Assembly (NCBI RefSeq): GCF_021026335.1
Contig: NZ_JAJNCY010000004.1
Coordinates: 1-64,000, forward strand
DNA length: 64,000 nucleotides
Direction: 5' to 3'
Source of the DNA: Rhizobium sp. C1
Lineage (GTDB): Bacteria > Pseudomonadota > Alphaproteobacteria > Rhizobiales > Rhizobiaceae
Numbering within the stretch: the first letter of the stretch is position 1; every line of letters begins with the position of its first letter. The notes under the pieces were generated by a model, which did no database searches, was not told the DNA's origin, and was given only the letters and a program-made list of their open reading frames with translations. Shown here piece after piece: positions 1 to 8,891 of the stretch. The position numbers and the translations under genes were made by a program.

Positions 1-93
1 TACATCGAGCGCTTCTACAATCCGAAGCGACGCCATTCGACACTGGGCTATCTCAGCCCGATAGAATTTGAAAACAAGGTCGGATTAGCTTAA
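1..93 (+). CDS. IS3-family transposase OrfB, C-terminal end only
   Basis: The first 30 codons read YIERFYNPKRRHSTLGYLSP and a short tail before a TAA stop. The ERFYNxxRRHSTLGYLSP pattern is the conserved C-terminal end of the DDE integrase core of IS3-family OrfB transposases. The 5' part lies outside the window, so integrity and exact subgroup cannot be judged. It is the edge of an insertion sequence that abuts the oxidoreductase gene on its right. Confidence 0.85.
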   Translation, partial: YIERFYNPKRRHSTLGYLSPIEFENKVGLA

Positions 94-122
94 CTCGGTG
101 TCCGATAAACTGGCAGCAGGCC
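1..122 (+). mobile_element. Right end of an IS3-family insertion sequence
   Basis: The transposase stop at 93 is followed by about 30 bases starting TGTCCGATAAACTGG, which resembles the terminal inverted repeat of IS3-group elements. The exact outer boundary is an estimate because the left end is not in the window. Only about six bases separate it from the stop codon of the next gene, read on the opposite strand. Confidence 0.55.
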
Positions 123-128
123 ACGCCA

Positions 129-2447
129 CTATCCCGTAACAATGCGCACAGGCGTGCCTTTATAAGCGGGCGTCTTGGAATGCTTTTCGTGATAGGAAAG
201 CGGAACGAGCGGATTGAGTTCAGGATAGTATCCCGCAACGCAGCCTGCAGGGAGGTCGTAGGCGGTCACTTTCAGACCGGATACCATACGCTCTATGCCA
301 TCCTTGATATCGCAGGTCAGCGAAACGATCTGATCTTCCTCCAAGCCTAGCCGTCTCATTTCATCGCGGTTGATGAGTACCACGTCGCGGCTTCCCTCAA
401 GACCGCGCAGGCGGTCGGAATAGCCGTAAATCGTCGTGTTGAACTGATCGTTGGAGCGGAGCGTGATCAGCGTCATGCGGGCGGGGTCTGGGCCCGTCAC
501 ACCCGCGTCCTCGCCGAGGCTGGTAATCGTGGTGGGCGCGGTGAACTCCGCCTTCCCGCTCTTGGTTTCCCACTTTCGCTCTCGCGCCGTGTTGCCACGA
601 TAGAAACCACCGGGCTGATGAAGCCGCGCGTTGAAATCATGAAACTGGTCGGGATAGGTTTCGGCAATCAGATCGCGGATCCGGTCGTAATTTGCGGTCC
701 AGTCATCCCATCGCAGTCTGGGGTTCTCTGGAAGCGTCGCCTTGGCAATTCCACAGACGATGGCAACTTCCGAAAGGAGTGCCTCACTTGGCGGCTCGGC
801 ATTGCCGATAGAGCCGTAGATGTGGCTGAGCGAATCCTCCATGGAGACCGCCTGGCGGCCGCTCGCCTGTTCGTCGATATCCGTTCTGCCGAGGCAGGGC
901 AGCACGTAGGACACAGCGCCCGGCGTGAGGTGCGACCTGTTGAGCTTGGTGGCGATGCTCACGGTCAACCGCATCCGCGGCCAAGCTTCTTCCACCCTCG
1001 CCCTGTCAGGCAGCGCGCGAACCAGATTGCCGCCAAGCGAGACGAGGGCCTTGACCGATCCGTCGAGAATGCCTTCGCAGGTTTCGACGGCGTTGCGTCC
1101 GTCCTCTCGCGGAGCGGTGAAGTTGAACATGGCTTCAAGCTTGTCGAGTGGGATGCTTGCCGTCTTCTCGCCGATCCCGACGGTGCGCTGGCCCTGGACA
1201 TTGGAATGTCCGCGGACCGGCGAAACACCGGCACCTGGTCGCCCGATATGCCCGCGAAGAAGCAGGAGGTTGACCAGCATGCCGAGGTTCAGCCAGCCGT
1301 TGACATGCTGAGTCAGCCCCATCCCGTAGATGCCGATCACCTTCGGGGAGGAAAGGTAGATGTCGGCGGCTTCTGCGATCATCTCCTGGTCGAGGCCGGA
1401 ATGCGCCTCGATGTCGGACCATTGCATCGCCTGAACCGCGGCCTTCATGGCCTCGAAGCCAGTGGTTTCAGTCTCTATGAACTTCCTGTCGAGAACCGTT
1501 CCCGGCATCGCCTCTTCGGCGGCAAAAACGCACTTCATCATGCCGGCGAGGACCGCAATGTCGCCGCCCGGACGGACCTGATAGTAGCGGCTGGAGATCT
1601 TCGTCGCCTTTCCAACCGTCATTTGCACGATATTCTGCGGGTCCACGAACTCGATCAACCCGCGTTCACGCAATGGATTGAAGGTCACGATCCTGCAGCC
1701 CCGCTCGACGGCTGCCTTCAACTGGCTCAGGAAGCGCGGGCTGTTCGTGCCGGTGTTCTGGCCGAAGAAGAAGATCGCGTCGCACTGTTCGAAGTCTTCC
1801 AGCGTGCAGGTCCCGACCGGCGTGCCGATGAAGGTCTTCAGGTTCACGGATGTCGTCTCATGGCACATGTTGGACGACTGCGGCAGGTTGTTGTTGCCGT
1901 AAACGCGGGCGAGAAGCGCGTAGAGATAGGAAGCTTCAAGTCCCGCATGGCCCGATGCGTAGAAGACCGCTTCCTTGGGGTCAAGCGCCCTGAGTTCCGC
2001 TCCGATCTCGCGAAAGGCTTCGCTCCAATCTACCGAAACATAGCGGTCAGACGCTTTATCATAGCGCATGGGATGCGTCAGACGTCCCGCATGTTCGAGA
2101 TCGTGATCCCGCCACGTTCTCAACTCCGCCACGGTGTGGTCGGAAAAAAACTCCGGTGTCACACGTTTCGGAGTGATCTCCCAGAGCGTGGCCTTCGCGC
2201 CGTTTTCGCAGAACTCGAAGGTTTTTGTTTTCGCCGGCTTGGCCCAGGCGCAGGAGGAGCACATCACTCCCTTGGGCTTGTTGAGTTTCGCCAGGACCTT
2301 GAGGGCCATGGGAGAGCTGTGTTCCGCGCCATAAATTTTGGCGACGCCCTCCAGCGAACCCCAGCCGCCGGTGGCGTGATCAAACTCGGGCGTATCCGGA
2401 TCATGTTCGACCGGGCTGTGAGATGAGCCTTCGTTGAACTGGTTCAT
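129..2447 (-). CDS. FdhF/YdeP-family molybdopterin oxidoreductase
   Basis: This 772-residue protein has the layout of the FdhF/YdeP family, relatives of formate dehydrogenase H and acid-resistance protein YdeP. A short Cys motif near the N-terminus (MCSSCAWAKP) is followed by the molybdopterin oxidoreductase core, with FFGQNTGTNSPRF and YGMGLTQHVNG, and a C-terminal molydopterin dinucleotide-binding domain with TLRSNDQFNTTIYGY. A cysteine in SSNMCHE is a candidate Mo ligand. I chose the ATG at 2447 because GAGGAGC lies just upstream; an in-frame start 13 codons earlier has no such site. The substrate in this family is mostly unproven; formate is plausible because a formate/nitrite-type channel is divergent to it. 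The IS end sits directly after its stop codon. Confidence 0.88.
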   Translation of the reverse strand: MNQFNEGSSHSPVEHDPDTPEFDHATGGWGSLEGVAKIYGAEHSSPMALKVLAKLNKPKGVMCSSCAWAKPAKTKTFEFCENGAKATLWEITPKRVTPEFFSDHTVAELRTWRDHDLEHAGRLTHPMRYDKASDRYVSVDWSEAFREIGAELRALDPKEAVFYASGHAGLEASYLYALLARVYGNNNLPQSSNMCHETTSVNLKTFIGTPVGTCTLEDFEQCDAIFFFGQNTGTNSPRFLSQLKAAVERGCRIVTFNPLRERGLIEFVDPQNIVQMTVGKATKISSRYYQVRPGGDIAVLAGMMKCVFAAEEAMPGTVLDRKFIETETTGFEAMKAAVQAMQWSDIEAHSGLDQEMIAEAADIYLSSPKVIGIYGMGLTQHVNGWLNLGMLVNLLLLRGHIGRPGAGVSPVRGHSNVQGQRTVGIGEKTASIPLDKLEAMFNFTAPREDGRNAVETCEGILDGSVKALVSLGGNLVRALPDRARVEEAWPRMRLTVSIATKLNRSHLTPGAVSYVLPCLGRTDIDEQASGRQAVSMEDSLSHIYGSIGNAEPPSEALLSEVAIVCGIAKATLPENPRLRWDDWTANYDRIRDLIAETYPDQFHDFNARLHQPGGFYRGNTARERKWETKSGKAEFTAPTTITSLGEDAGVTGPDPARMTLITLRSNDQFNTTIYGYSDRLRGLEGSRDVVLINRDEMRRLGLEEDQIVSLTCDIKDGIERMVSGLKVTAYDLPAGCVAGYYPELNPLVPLSYHEKHSKTPAYKGTPVRIVTG

Positions 2448-2758
2448 TGCCGCTTGCTCCTCATGCGCCGACCGCGCCGAAACCAAATCTCAAAATCTCT
2501 TTAGACAGCTAAAGCCCGATAAAATCGGTTTCGACTTCAAACAACGGCGTGCGGTTTCTGGAGTTCCATCTTGAGAAGGACCAGCCGCTAATTTCCTCGA
2601 AGGCGCATGAATGTACCCAGCGTCCAGGTCTTCCCGGCGGGCCGAGGGAACCGATCGGGCGCGTAACTGTTCCTGCAGGGACGAAACGCGCAATCTAGAG
2701 ATCCGGTACTAAACGTCACCGGAACGCTCGCACTAGCACTCCTCGACAGGGAACAGAC
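2448..2758. other. Divergent intergenic region, no gene
   Basis: These 311 bases separate two divergent genes and should hold both promoters. I see a small CCGAT/ATCGG inverted repeat near 2518-2530 but no convincing operator and no credible reading frame. Confidence 0.5.
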
Positions 2759-3673
2759 ATGGCCGCGAAATCCAGACCCGAAGAAGAGGCTTACGACAAA
2801 TCGCCTGCGGATCGTGATAACAAGCATTTGAGTCGGAAAGAAAAGCGGGAAGTTGATGATCGCCTCCAGCTGAGGCCCGTCGCTGTTTACGAGGTTGTGA
2901 AGAAAGAGGGCGAGTCGGAACTCGCCAGGCCGACGAGCAGCCTTCTATGGTCAGGATTGGCAGCGGGGCTGTCGATCGGATTTTCCGTCTTAACCCAGGC
3001 AACGCTGCGCCACTATCTACCCGATGCTGACTGGCGGCCTCTGGTGGAGTGCTGGGGTTACGCCGTTGGCTTCCTGATCGTCATTCTCGCGCGTCAGCAG
3101 CTCTTCACCGAGATCACGCTCACCGCCATGCTGCCCTTTCTGGCCAAACCCAGTGGCAAGGGCATTTGGGCCATTGCTAGGCTTTGGGCGCTCGTGTTCG
3201 CCGCGAATCTTGCCGGCACCTTGATTTTCGGAGCGGCAGTTGCGTTCGATATCCTTCATATGCCTGAAATTCGTGCTGCAGCGCTGGAGATCGCGCGTGA
3301 AGCCATGGAGCCTTCGCGCGGCATCATGTTCCTGCGCGCTATCGCGGCGGGGTGGTTGATCGCGACAGTCGTGTGGTTGTTGCCGTCAGCGCAAAGCGCC
3401 CGCTTTCCGGTCATTGCCTTGCTGACCTATCTGATCGCCCTGTTTCACCTCTCGCACATTGTCGCCGGTTCGGTGGAAGCCGGTGCGCTCATCTTTTCCG
3501 GTGAGCTTCAGCTCGGCCACGCCATCACACATTTCTATCTTCCCACCCTTTTGGGCAATGTGGTTGGCGGCAGCGCGCTTTTCGCGCTCATCAGCTATGC
3601 ACAGATTGCCGAAGAGCTCGAAGTGGAGGCCGAAGAAAAATCCGAACCGAGGACGGTCAAGAATTCCGGCTGA
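2759..3673 (+). CDS. Formate/nitrite transporter (FNT) family protein, YfdC-like
   Basis: The 304-residue protein starts with about 60 charged residues (KHLSRKEKREVDDRL), then about six hydrophobic segments typical of FNT channels, for example SSLLWSGLAAGLSIGFSVL, YAVGFLIVILARQQLFTE and HFYLPTLLGNVVGGSALFAL. The long charged N-terminal tail and the ARQQLFTE motif fit the YfdC branch, whose substrate is unsettled. It would sit in the inner membrane and move small anions such as formate. The start is supported by AGGGAAC about eight bases upstream. It is divergent from the oxidoreductase gene, which suggests a shared metabolic role. Confidence 0.88.
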   Translation: MAAKSRPEEEAYDKSPADRDNKHLSRKEKREVDDRLQLRPVAVYEVVKKEGESELARPTSSLLWSGLAAGLSIGFSVLTQATLRHYLPDADWRPLVECWGYAVGFLIVILARQQLFTEITLTAMLPFLAKPSGKGIWAIARLWALVFAANLAGTLIFGAAVAFDILHMPEIRAAALEIAREAMEPSRGIMFLRAIAAGWLIATVVWLLPSAQSARFPVIALLTYLIALFHLSHIVAGSVEAGALIFSGELQLGHAITHFYLPTLLGNVVGGSALFALISYAQIAEELEVEAEEKSEPRTVKNSG

Positions 3674-4008
3674 ACTCTAACGGAAGCCATCCTGCCTTTT
3701 CTACTATACTGTTGCCAGTTCTTGTGTGGAGAAATCAAGAAGGCCTCATGGGGCCCTGATTTGAACCGACCGCAATTCGAGTGACTCTGTTCAATCCGCC
3801 GGTTCACCATCAACGATCCATTATATTCCATGCCTTCCGACGGCTTCACCATCGCGGTTGAAGACCGCAAGAACCTTGCCTTGACGAAGGTCTGCTATTC
3901 AGCATGCAAGTGAACTCCCCTATGACTGAGAAGAAGGCGCGAAGCAGTCGTTGCTCGGTCTTAGCTGATTTCCTTTTCGTATGAACTCCCGGAAATTATT
4001 TCCGCCAA
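3674..4008. other. Intergenic region, no gene
   Basis: These 335 bases separate the FNT gene from the 3' end of hipA. Every frame is broken by stops and no known domain is visible. It carries one copy of a dispersed palindrome at 3990-4004, listed separately. Confidence 0.5.
3990..4004. repeat. Dispersed 15-bp palindrome, copy A
   Basis: Read on the minus strand this is CGGAAATAATTTCCG, identical to the copy at 20571. It lies a few bases beyond the hipA stop codon. Confidence 0.6.
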
Positions 4009-5247
4009 TCACGCTGAAAGCTGCTGCCGAATTCGGCGGCACCGCTTTTCGATTTCATGCGTGATCCGTTCCAGGACCCTGCTTGGATCTCCCACAATTT
4101 CCGAGACGCCGGCCGCGATATCATCGCAAGCGCTTTCAACCCGTTCGGCAAGTTCCTTCACCCTCCTGACCGTCGATGCCCCACTGAGACCAATCTCCTC
4201 GGCAAATGCCTTCCAGTCGGCCGCATGGAGTTCAGCGGCAACAAACTTGCCCCCGATGCTTTGGGCGAGGCTCTGATCGACCTGGGGATATACAGCCGCA
4301 CACATCAGATCGTAGAGCGGTGCGATCTTCGCAGACCCGCCAGCACCGATGAGGACGGAATAGTTCTTGGCGTGCGAATCCGAATTGCAGATCAGCACAT
4401 TGAATATGACACCATCCAACAGTGCCGTGCGCTCCGCAGGCGATACGTAGCTTGCCACCGCATCGAACATCAGTTTCAGCGTCACGCCACGTCCGTCCGT
4501 GGAGCGCTCATATTTCTGGGACGGGAAGCGCGCGGTGAGCTGGCAGAGGTCTTCCTGATGGAGTCTGCGGATTTCTCCATCTCCATCCTTGAAGCGATCA
4601 TATCGCTTGACGAGCAGATAGCGGCGGCGACCAGCCTGGCCGATTGTTGCCTCGGCCGCCTCCAACCCCCAGGCCCGCGCGAGCGCCAGACAGAAAGCCT
4701 CGTTTTCGACACTCCCGGTAAGGCGGTCCGTATCCGGCTTGAGGATATGCGTCGAGGGCGTGCCATCGACGGGAATGGAAATTTTCCCCGCCTCATCGAC
4801 GAAGACGGGCAGCTTTTCTTGAACACCCGCCAGCGACATCGAAACGCCGCGCTCGCCAACCAGAAACGGTTTTGCCGGAAGCTGGTTCAGGATGCGCTCG
4901 ATCGCGGCTTCGTCGGGAACGGGTTGCAGGTGAACGCCGGACTTGCGAGGCTCGCCGATCGACAGCGCACCCGCCGTGTCGCGCCCGATGTGACCGAGCA
5001 ACCCGACGATGTCCTGCGGCGATACCTTGAGGCGTCGACCGATCACGGCCAGATGCGTTTCGGGAAGCAAATTGGCAAGCCAAGGGAGCAATCGGTCGGC
5101 ATCTATCGTGCCCGAACGAAGGGGCATGGTCAGCGAGATCGGAAATGCCGAGCGGCGTGCCTCCCAGGACGGATCATAATCGAGCCGCCATTGATCCGTG
5201 AAGGTGAGTCGCGCAACGGGGAAATTTTCGTAGAAGATGGAGGTCAT
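4009..5247 (-). CDS. hipA: HipA-family serine/threonine kinase toxin
   Basis: This 412-residue protein has the HipA architecture. An N-terminal beta domain (FPISLTMPLRSG) is followed by the kinase part. SLAGVQEKLPVF corresponds to the loop that is autophosphorylated in E. coli HipA. NSDSHAKNYSVL supplies the catalytic Asp and Asn, and IAPLYDLM is the DFG-like metal site. HipA enzymes phosphorylate glutamyl-tRNA synthetase or other targets and induce growth arrest. The gene overlaps the hipB stop by four bases (ATGA), as expected of a translationally coupled toxin-antitoxin pair. All key residues look intact, so it should be active. Confidence 0.92.
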   Translation of the reverse strand: MTSIFYENFPVARLTFTDQWRLDYDPSWEARRSAFPISLTMPLRSGTIDADRLLPWLANLLPETHLAVIGRRLKVSPQDIVGLLGHIGRDTAGALSIGEPRKSGVHLQPVPDEAAIERILNQLPAKPFLVGERGVSMSLAGVQEKLPVFVDEAGKISIPVDGTPSTHILKPDTDRLTGSVENEAFCLALARAWGLEAAEATIGQAGRRRYLLVKRYDRFKDGDGEIRRLHQEDLCQLTARFPSQKYERSTDGRGVTLKLMFDAVASYVSPAERTALLDGVIFNVLICNSDSHAKNYSVLIGAGGSAKIAPLYDLMCAAVYPQVDQSLAQSIGGKFVAAELHAADWKAFAEEIGLSGASTVRRVKELAERVESACDDIAAGVSEIVGDPSRVLERITHEIEKRCRRIRQQLSA

Positions 5248-5516
5248 CGCCTGTCACCGAAGGTCGGCAGGAAATCGAGATCGTCCACCCCTTCCGGAAG
5301 CGATGGCGCAGCGGCTTTCACGTCGCCGATCTCGAGGCCCACCGTGCGGGCAACGATCAGCGCTTTTTCGAGCTGGCAACTTGGTTTGCCGGATTCGAGA
5401 TCGACGATGAAGCGCTCGCCAGTACCCGAGCGACTTGCAAGCTCGGTCTGGGTCCAGCCGAGGCCCTTGCGCCTTTCCCTGACCAAAGCGCCGAAATCAC
5501 GCGCCGTACGTATCAT
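5244..5516 (-). CDS. hipB: HipB-like XRE-family antitoxin
   Basis: The 90-residue protein is almost entirely a helix-turn-helix of the XRE/Cro type: RERRKGLGWTQTELASRSGT, then GERFIVDLESGKPS and EKALIVARTVGLEIG. It is expected to bind HipA and to repress its own promoter. The ATG follows AGGAGG at five bases. The C-terminal tail (LPEGVDDLDFLPTFGDRR) may be the flexible part that contacts HipA or a protease. hipA follows with a four-base overlap. Confidence 0.9.
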   Translation of the reverse strand: MIRTARDFGALVRERRKGLGWTQTELASRSGTGERFIVDLESGKPSCQLEKALIVARTVGLEIGDVKAAAPSLPEGVDDLDFLPTFGDRR

Positions 5517-5536
5517 CTTAGCCTCCTACAGCAGAG

Positions 5537-5595
5537 CTTACCGTACAGGAAGGTTTTAATAGAAACAAGCCATACCTTACCGAGCGGGAAGTAAG
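5537..5595 (-). promoter_or_regulatory. Possible HipB operator region
   Basis: CTTAC and GTAAG at 5576-5580 and 5591-5595 form a short inverted repeat with a 10-base spacer, and another CTTACCG occurs at 5537. HipB proteins bind spaced inverted repeats upstream of their own gene. The arms are only five bases, so this is suggestive only. Confidence 0.3.
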
Positions 5596-5968
5596 ACCAC
5601 CATTCTGCATACATCATCCCGATCGGGAAATTTCTACCGTAAGCGACGCGAGGTAATTCTCTCATCGAGCAATGTTTCTATCGCCGAAGGTCGTGATCAA
5701 AATGTTCGCGATCGCGATATCCGTCTTCAGGCAGGTTACGACGCCGAGTAAGACGAGCATTCCAAATATGGTTACAAGGAGATCGCCGCAAAGTCGGCGC
5801 ATAAAATTGCCAATCTGCCGCTCAATCCGGATATTGACTTCTCCATGTTCAAGGGGTTGGACTTCGACGCCGTGTGGAAGAAGCCGCGGACGGTGGTTCG
5901 AGCGAAAGGACCAAGAAGGTGCAAAATCCGCGAGGACACCGGAGTGAGACCGCGCGGTACTCGCGAAG

Positions 5969-5983
5969 CGGAAATAATTTCTG
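5969..5983. repeat. Dispersed 15-bp palindrome, copy B
   Basis: CGGAAATAATTTCTG differs by one base from the copy at 20571. It lies in the gap between hipB and the next gene. Confidence 0.55.
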
Positions 5984-6235
5984 CTTTGAGGCCACATCCA
6001 GACTGTGAACCTTTGGCTTTCGAGCTTGCATCAGTCAACATTCGACTAACGACGCGTTAGTCACCGGCAGCATAGCCGACTCTTCTGGCTTCAATGCACT
6101 TCCTTGGTAGTCTCAAGATGTAGCAGCGCTCCTCTCAAAATGCAGGTCATGATGAGCCCAAAAACACAATCTCGATTGCCTCTTATGCGTGTAACAATTT
6201 AACGTGGTCGACGACTGTAAACGGTGGAGAATGCA

Positions 6236-7690
6236 ATGGGCGAGGCTAAGAGGCGAGCAAGGGAACGGGCAGAGAATGAGAAGCTAATCAGTCCGATGAG
6301 TGCTGCTAGATTCCATCTACTTTCCATCGGAGTCAGAATGGCAGTCAGTCGGTTGTACTCAGGTGAAATTTCGTACTGGTCGGACCAGGAAGAGCGTATC
6401 CTGGGCTTAATAAGCCTCGACTACACTGATCAAGATTTCGCTTGGATGATCCTCGCCAGGGATCGCATTGGGCGTTTTCGATGCTGCAAACTTGATACCA
6501 GCATCAGTAGCGAGCCTCGAGCAACTGAAATCCTGCTCCGAGAGATGGCAAAGCTGGTCAGGGACGGCATCCCTGCAGATTTTGGCTGGCAAGGCGACGA
6601 ACCTAATGCACCCTTCGATCTTTTGAGCGTTACACATGGAGAGAAGCTGCACCCCTATTTCGAGGCTCTCAGTGATGATGGCCATATGCCAGCTCGTGTC
6701 GCACTGAAAGAAATCGGACCTTGGCTCGCGCCCTCTGATCCGCATTTCGTAAGAGAATTCCAGACCACCGCGTTCGATCAAAGGATTTGGGAGCTCTACC
6801 TTTGGGCGGCCTTTAGGGAATTGGGTCTTGACGTCACTCAGCCAGAAGCGCCGGACTTTTCATGCCGCGCGCCGGGGATTGCTTTCACCGTGGAGGCTAC
6901 TGCTGTCTCTCCCTCCACTTCCGGCCCCTTGGCGGTTCACCCAGAGCCTAAGACGCCAGAACAACAGGCCGAATTCTTGAAGCACTACATGCCGATGAAA
7001 TTTGGCTCTAGCCTGACTAGCAAGCTGAACAAAAAGAATGCCGCTGGAGAGCCATACTGGGATCGCCCGGAGACCAGGGGGAAACCCTTCATCATCGCCA
7101 TCGCGGACTTTCACAAACCCGGTGATCTCCAGAATTTCGGCTCTATGACATACAGCCATTCAGCTTTGTGGCCTTACCTGTACGGCAGGCGTGTGGTGTT
7201 CGAGACCACGGAAGGAGGCGGCGGATATTGGCGAATGGTGAGGGGTGACGAGCACATCTATGCTGGCAAGTCGATCCCGACGGGATTTTTCGACCTTCCA
7301 GGCGCAGAGAACGTTTCCGCGGTACTCTTCTCGAACGCTGGGACATTGCCGAAGTTCAACAGGATGGGACTTCGGGCCGGCTTTGTGCCCAAGAATCACA
7401 TGTATTATCGCCAAGGCTATCGTTATGACCCGTCGCCAGATGCCTACGTCGGCATCCCATTCCAAGAAGATGTTTTGTCGCCAAAGTATGAAGAGTACTG
7501 GTCCGATGAGCTGCAGCTCTTCCACAATCCACACGCGCGTAATCCGATCTCTCCAGAGGCGTTTGGTGGCATTACTCAGTACTTCTTCAAAGACGGTGAC
7601 CTTCATTCCATAATGCCGGAGAACGCGGTAATCGCGTCCTTTACAGCGGTGATTAGACTCGTTGGCAACGAGGACGGTAAGGTCGCTTGA
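6236..7690 (+). CDS. Unrecognised protein with PD-(D/E)XK nuclease-like signature
   Basis: I do not recognise this 484-residue protein by name. It begins with the basic MGEAKRR motif that opens several uncharacterised bacterial proteins. Around residues 180-230 there is a helix with WELYLWAAFRELG, then APDFSCRAPG and IAFTVEATAV. The order helix-Glu, PD, ExT resembles a PD-(D/E)XK nuclease core in which the usual Lys is replaced by Thr, so catalysis is uncertain. The ATG at 6236 is preferred because GGAG lies six bases upstream; a GTG four codons earlier lacks a site. The gene is convergent with the methyltransferase-ATPase operon and may be a defence-associated nuclease. That role is inference. 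Confidence 0.6.
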   Translation: MGEAKRRARERAENEKLISPMSAARFHLLSIGVRMAVSRLYSGEISYWSDQEERILGLISLDYTDQDFAWMILARDRIGRFRCCKLDTSISSEPRATEILLREMAKLVRDGIPADFGWQGDEPNAPFDLLSVTHGEKLHPYFEALSDDGHMPARVALKEIGPWLAPSDPHFVREFQTTAFDQRIWELYLWAAFRELGLDVTQPEAPDFSCRAPGIAFTVEATAVSPSTSGPLAVHPEPKTPEQQAEFLKHYMPMKFGSSLTSKLNKKNAAGEPYWDRPETRGKPFIIAIADFHKPGDLQNFGSMTYSHSALWPYLYGRRVVFETTEGGGGYWRMVRGDEHIYAGKSIPTGFFDLPGAENVSAVLFSNAGTLPKFNRMGLRAGFVPKNHMYYRQGYRYDPSPDAYVGIPFQEDVLSPKYEEYWSDELQLFHNPHARNPISPEAFGGITQYFFKDGDLHSIMPENAVIASFTAVIRLVGNEDGKVA

Positions 7691-7874
7691 GGCGAGGATC
7701 ACCGTTAGGTGTCGAAAGTTACGGTAACAGCAACTGTTAGATGCCAAAGCAGCCGGACGCGTTTGTTGGACGAGATCGACCCTTTCGTAGGCTTTCTTGA
7801 ATCTCAACCTCACCGATATTAATGAGGTATATAATTTGCAATATCAACCTGCGATAGAGGGATGGTTAGTAAAA

Positions 7875-8891
7875 TTAATATAGATTCGCGCCGCCGATGC
7901 GAACGGCATAGGCATTTATGAGCGGAGTGCCGGCCTGCATTTTAATTCCAGATGAGTAGTCAGGATTATAAACTGTGGGCTGAGTGTAACTTACATTGCA
8001 GTGCTCCCCGCTGGGATGCTGCTTGCTGGCATACAGAGCCATAGCCAACGATATTGGCTTCGGGCCAAAAGGGGCCAACATCGCAAATCGATCTCCGAAG
8101 TCAGTCAAACTCCCTATCGCGTCGAATACTTCCGGGACGTTGATGCCGTCCACACGCTTGATGTTAACCGCGCTAATGTCGATGTTGGGAAAGAGATTCC
8201 GAGCAAATTTCCAGTTCTTGGCAACCCGCTCTGGGGAAGAGGGAAAGGGAAATAGCAATGCGACTTGTGCAGAAGCGAACTCGCCTGACAGAACCAGATC
8301 AGGGAGACCAAGAGGTTCATATCCCAATGCTATAATCAAATTCCGATCGCTCGGTACCCTGCGTGGTCCGGCAAAGCCTGGCAATGCAGCCCAGCGCTGC
8401 GGGTTTTCAGCAAGAGGCTCCTCTGAATACTTCTCTGGCTCCGCGTACGTGACGATGATGTTGTCGAATGTAGAGCTGAGAAGCCTCTTAATGATAAAGA
8501 AAAAAAGGCGCTTAGGCATTGAGCTAATATCGACTAATACGTTACGCTGACCGACAGTCTCTAAGTAAGCTTCTATAGCAATCGAGTACGAGCTGAAGGG
8601 CTCTATAAGTTTTCTGCGGCAGATGGATGCAGAGGGCAATCCTGACCGCAAGAAAATGCTTTCATTTGTGTCGGTCCTTCGTTCCACCTCTTGGTAGAAC
8701 CGCGATGGTTCATCCTCGATCCTGAACACCAGCGAATTAGCGATGGTTCCGAGCGTTCTGAGAGTGGTGTACGTTGCATGGCTTCTCTCCTCCATTGAAG
8801 CGCAGCCAATGAAGGACCAAGACTGAGCTGTGAAATTTCGGGTCAGAAGTTGCAGAGAGCCCCAAGGTCTGAACTGGCCGTTTCTAATCAC
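7875..8891 (-). CDS. Rossmann-like (possibly CARF-like) protein of a candidate defence operon
   Basis: This 338-residue protein is the last gene of the four-gene operon and starts at a GTG that overlaps the ATPase stop (GTGA). The N-terminal half has alternating strands and helices: SWSFIGCASMEERS, then VLVDISSMPKRLFFFIIKRL and NIIVTYAEPEKYSEEP. A strand ending in DIS followed by a helix and a second strand ending in YxxPxxY suggests a Rossmann-type ligand-binding fold, as in sensors of nucleotide signals (CARF and relatives). I see no nuclease or protease motif. It could be the sensor or the effector of the system. The family name is inference; the operon position is seen. Confidence 0.6.
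   Translation of the reverse strand: MIRNGQFRPWGSLQLLTRNFTAQSWSFIGCASMEERSHATYTTLRTLGTIANSLVFRIEDEPSRFYQEVERRTDTNESIFLRSGLPSASICRRKLIEPFSSYSIAIEAYLETVGQRNVLVDISSMPKRLFFFIIKRLLSSTFDNIIVTYAEPEKYSEEPLAENPQRWAALPGFAGPRRVPSDRNLIIALGYEPLGLPDLVLSGEFASAQVALLFPFPSSPERVAKNWKFARNLFPNIDISAVNIKRVDGINVPEVFDAIGSLTDFGDRFAMLAPFGPKPISLAMALYASKQHPSGEHCNVSYTQPTVYNPDYSSGIKMQAGTPLINAYAVRIGGANLY

Larger units (their letters stand above)
5517..6235. other. Intergenic region with possible gene remnant
   Basis: This stretch of about 720 bases has no complete gene. Between 5752 and 6060 one forward frame stays open and reads like coding sequence in part (IANLPLNPDIDFSMFKGLDF), with an in-frame stop just before it. It could be the tail of a decayed gene, but I cannot name a family. 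The rest holds the hipB promoter region and the 5' flank of the next gene. Confidence 0.3.

Noticed and set aside
618-2426. Long forward open frame of 602 codons
   Set aside because: It lies fully on the opposite strand of the FdhF/YdeP gene, has no domain and a composition typical of antisense frames in GC-rich DNA.
3741-3800. Possible tRNA fragment in the gap after the FNT gene
   Set aside because: The bases do not pair into tRNA arms and no conserved T-loop is present.
4057-5559. Forward open frame of 500 codons across hipBA
   Set aside because: It is antisense to two genes with clear motifs and shows no similarity of its own.
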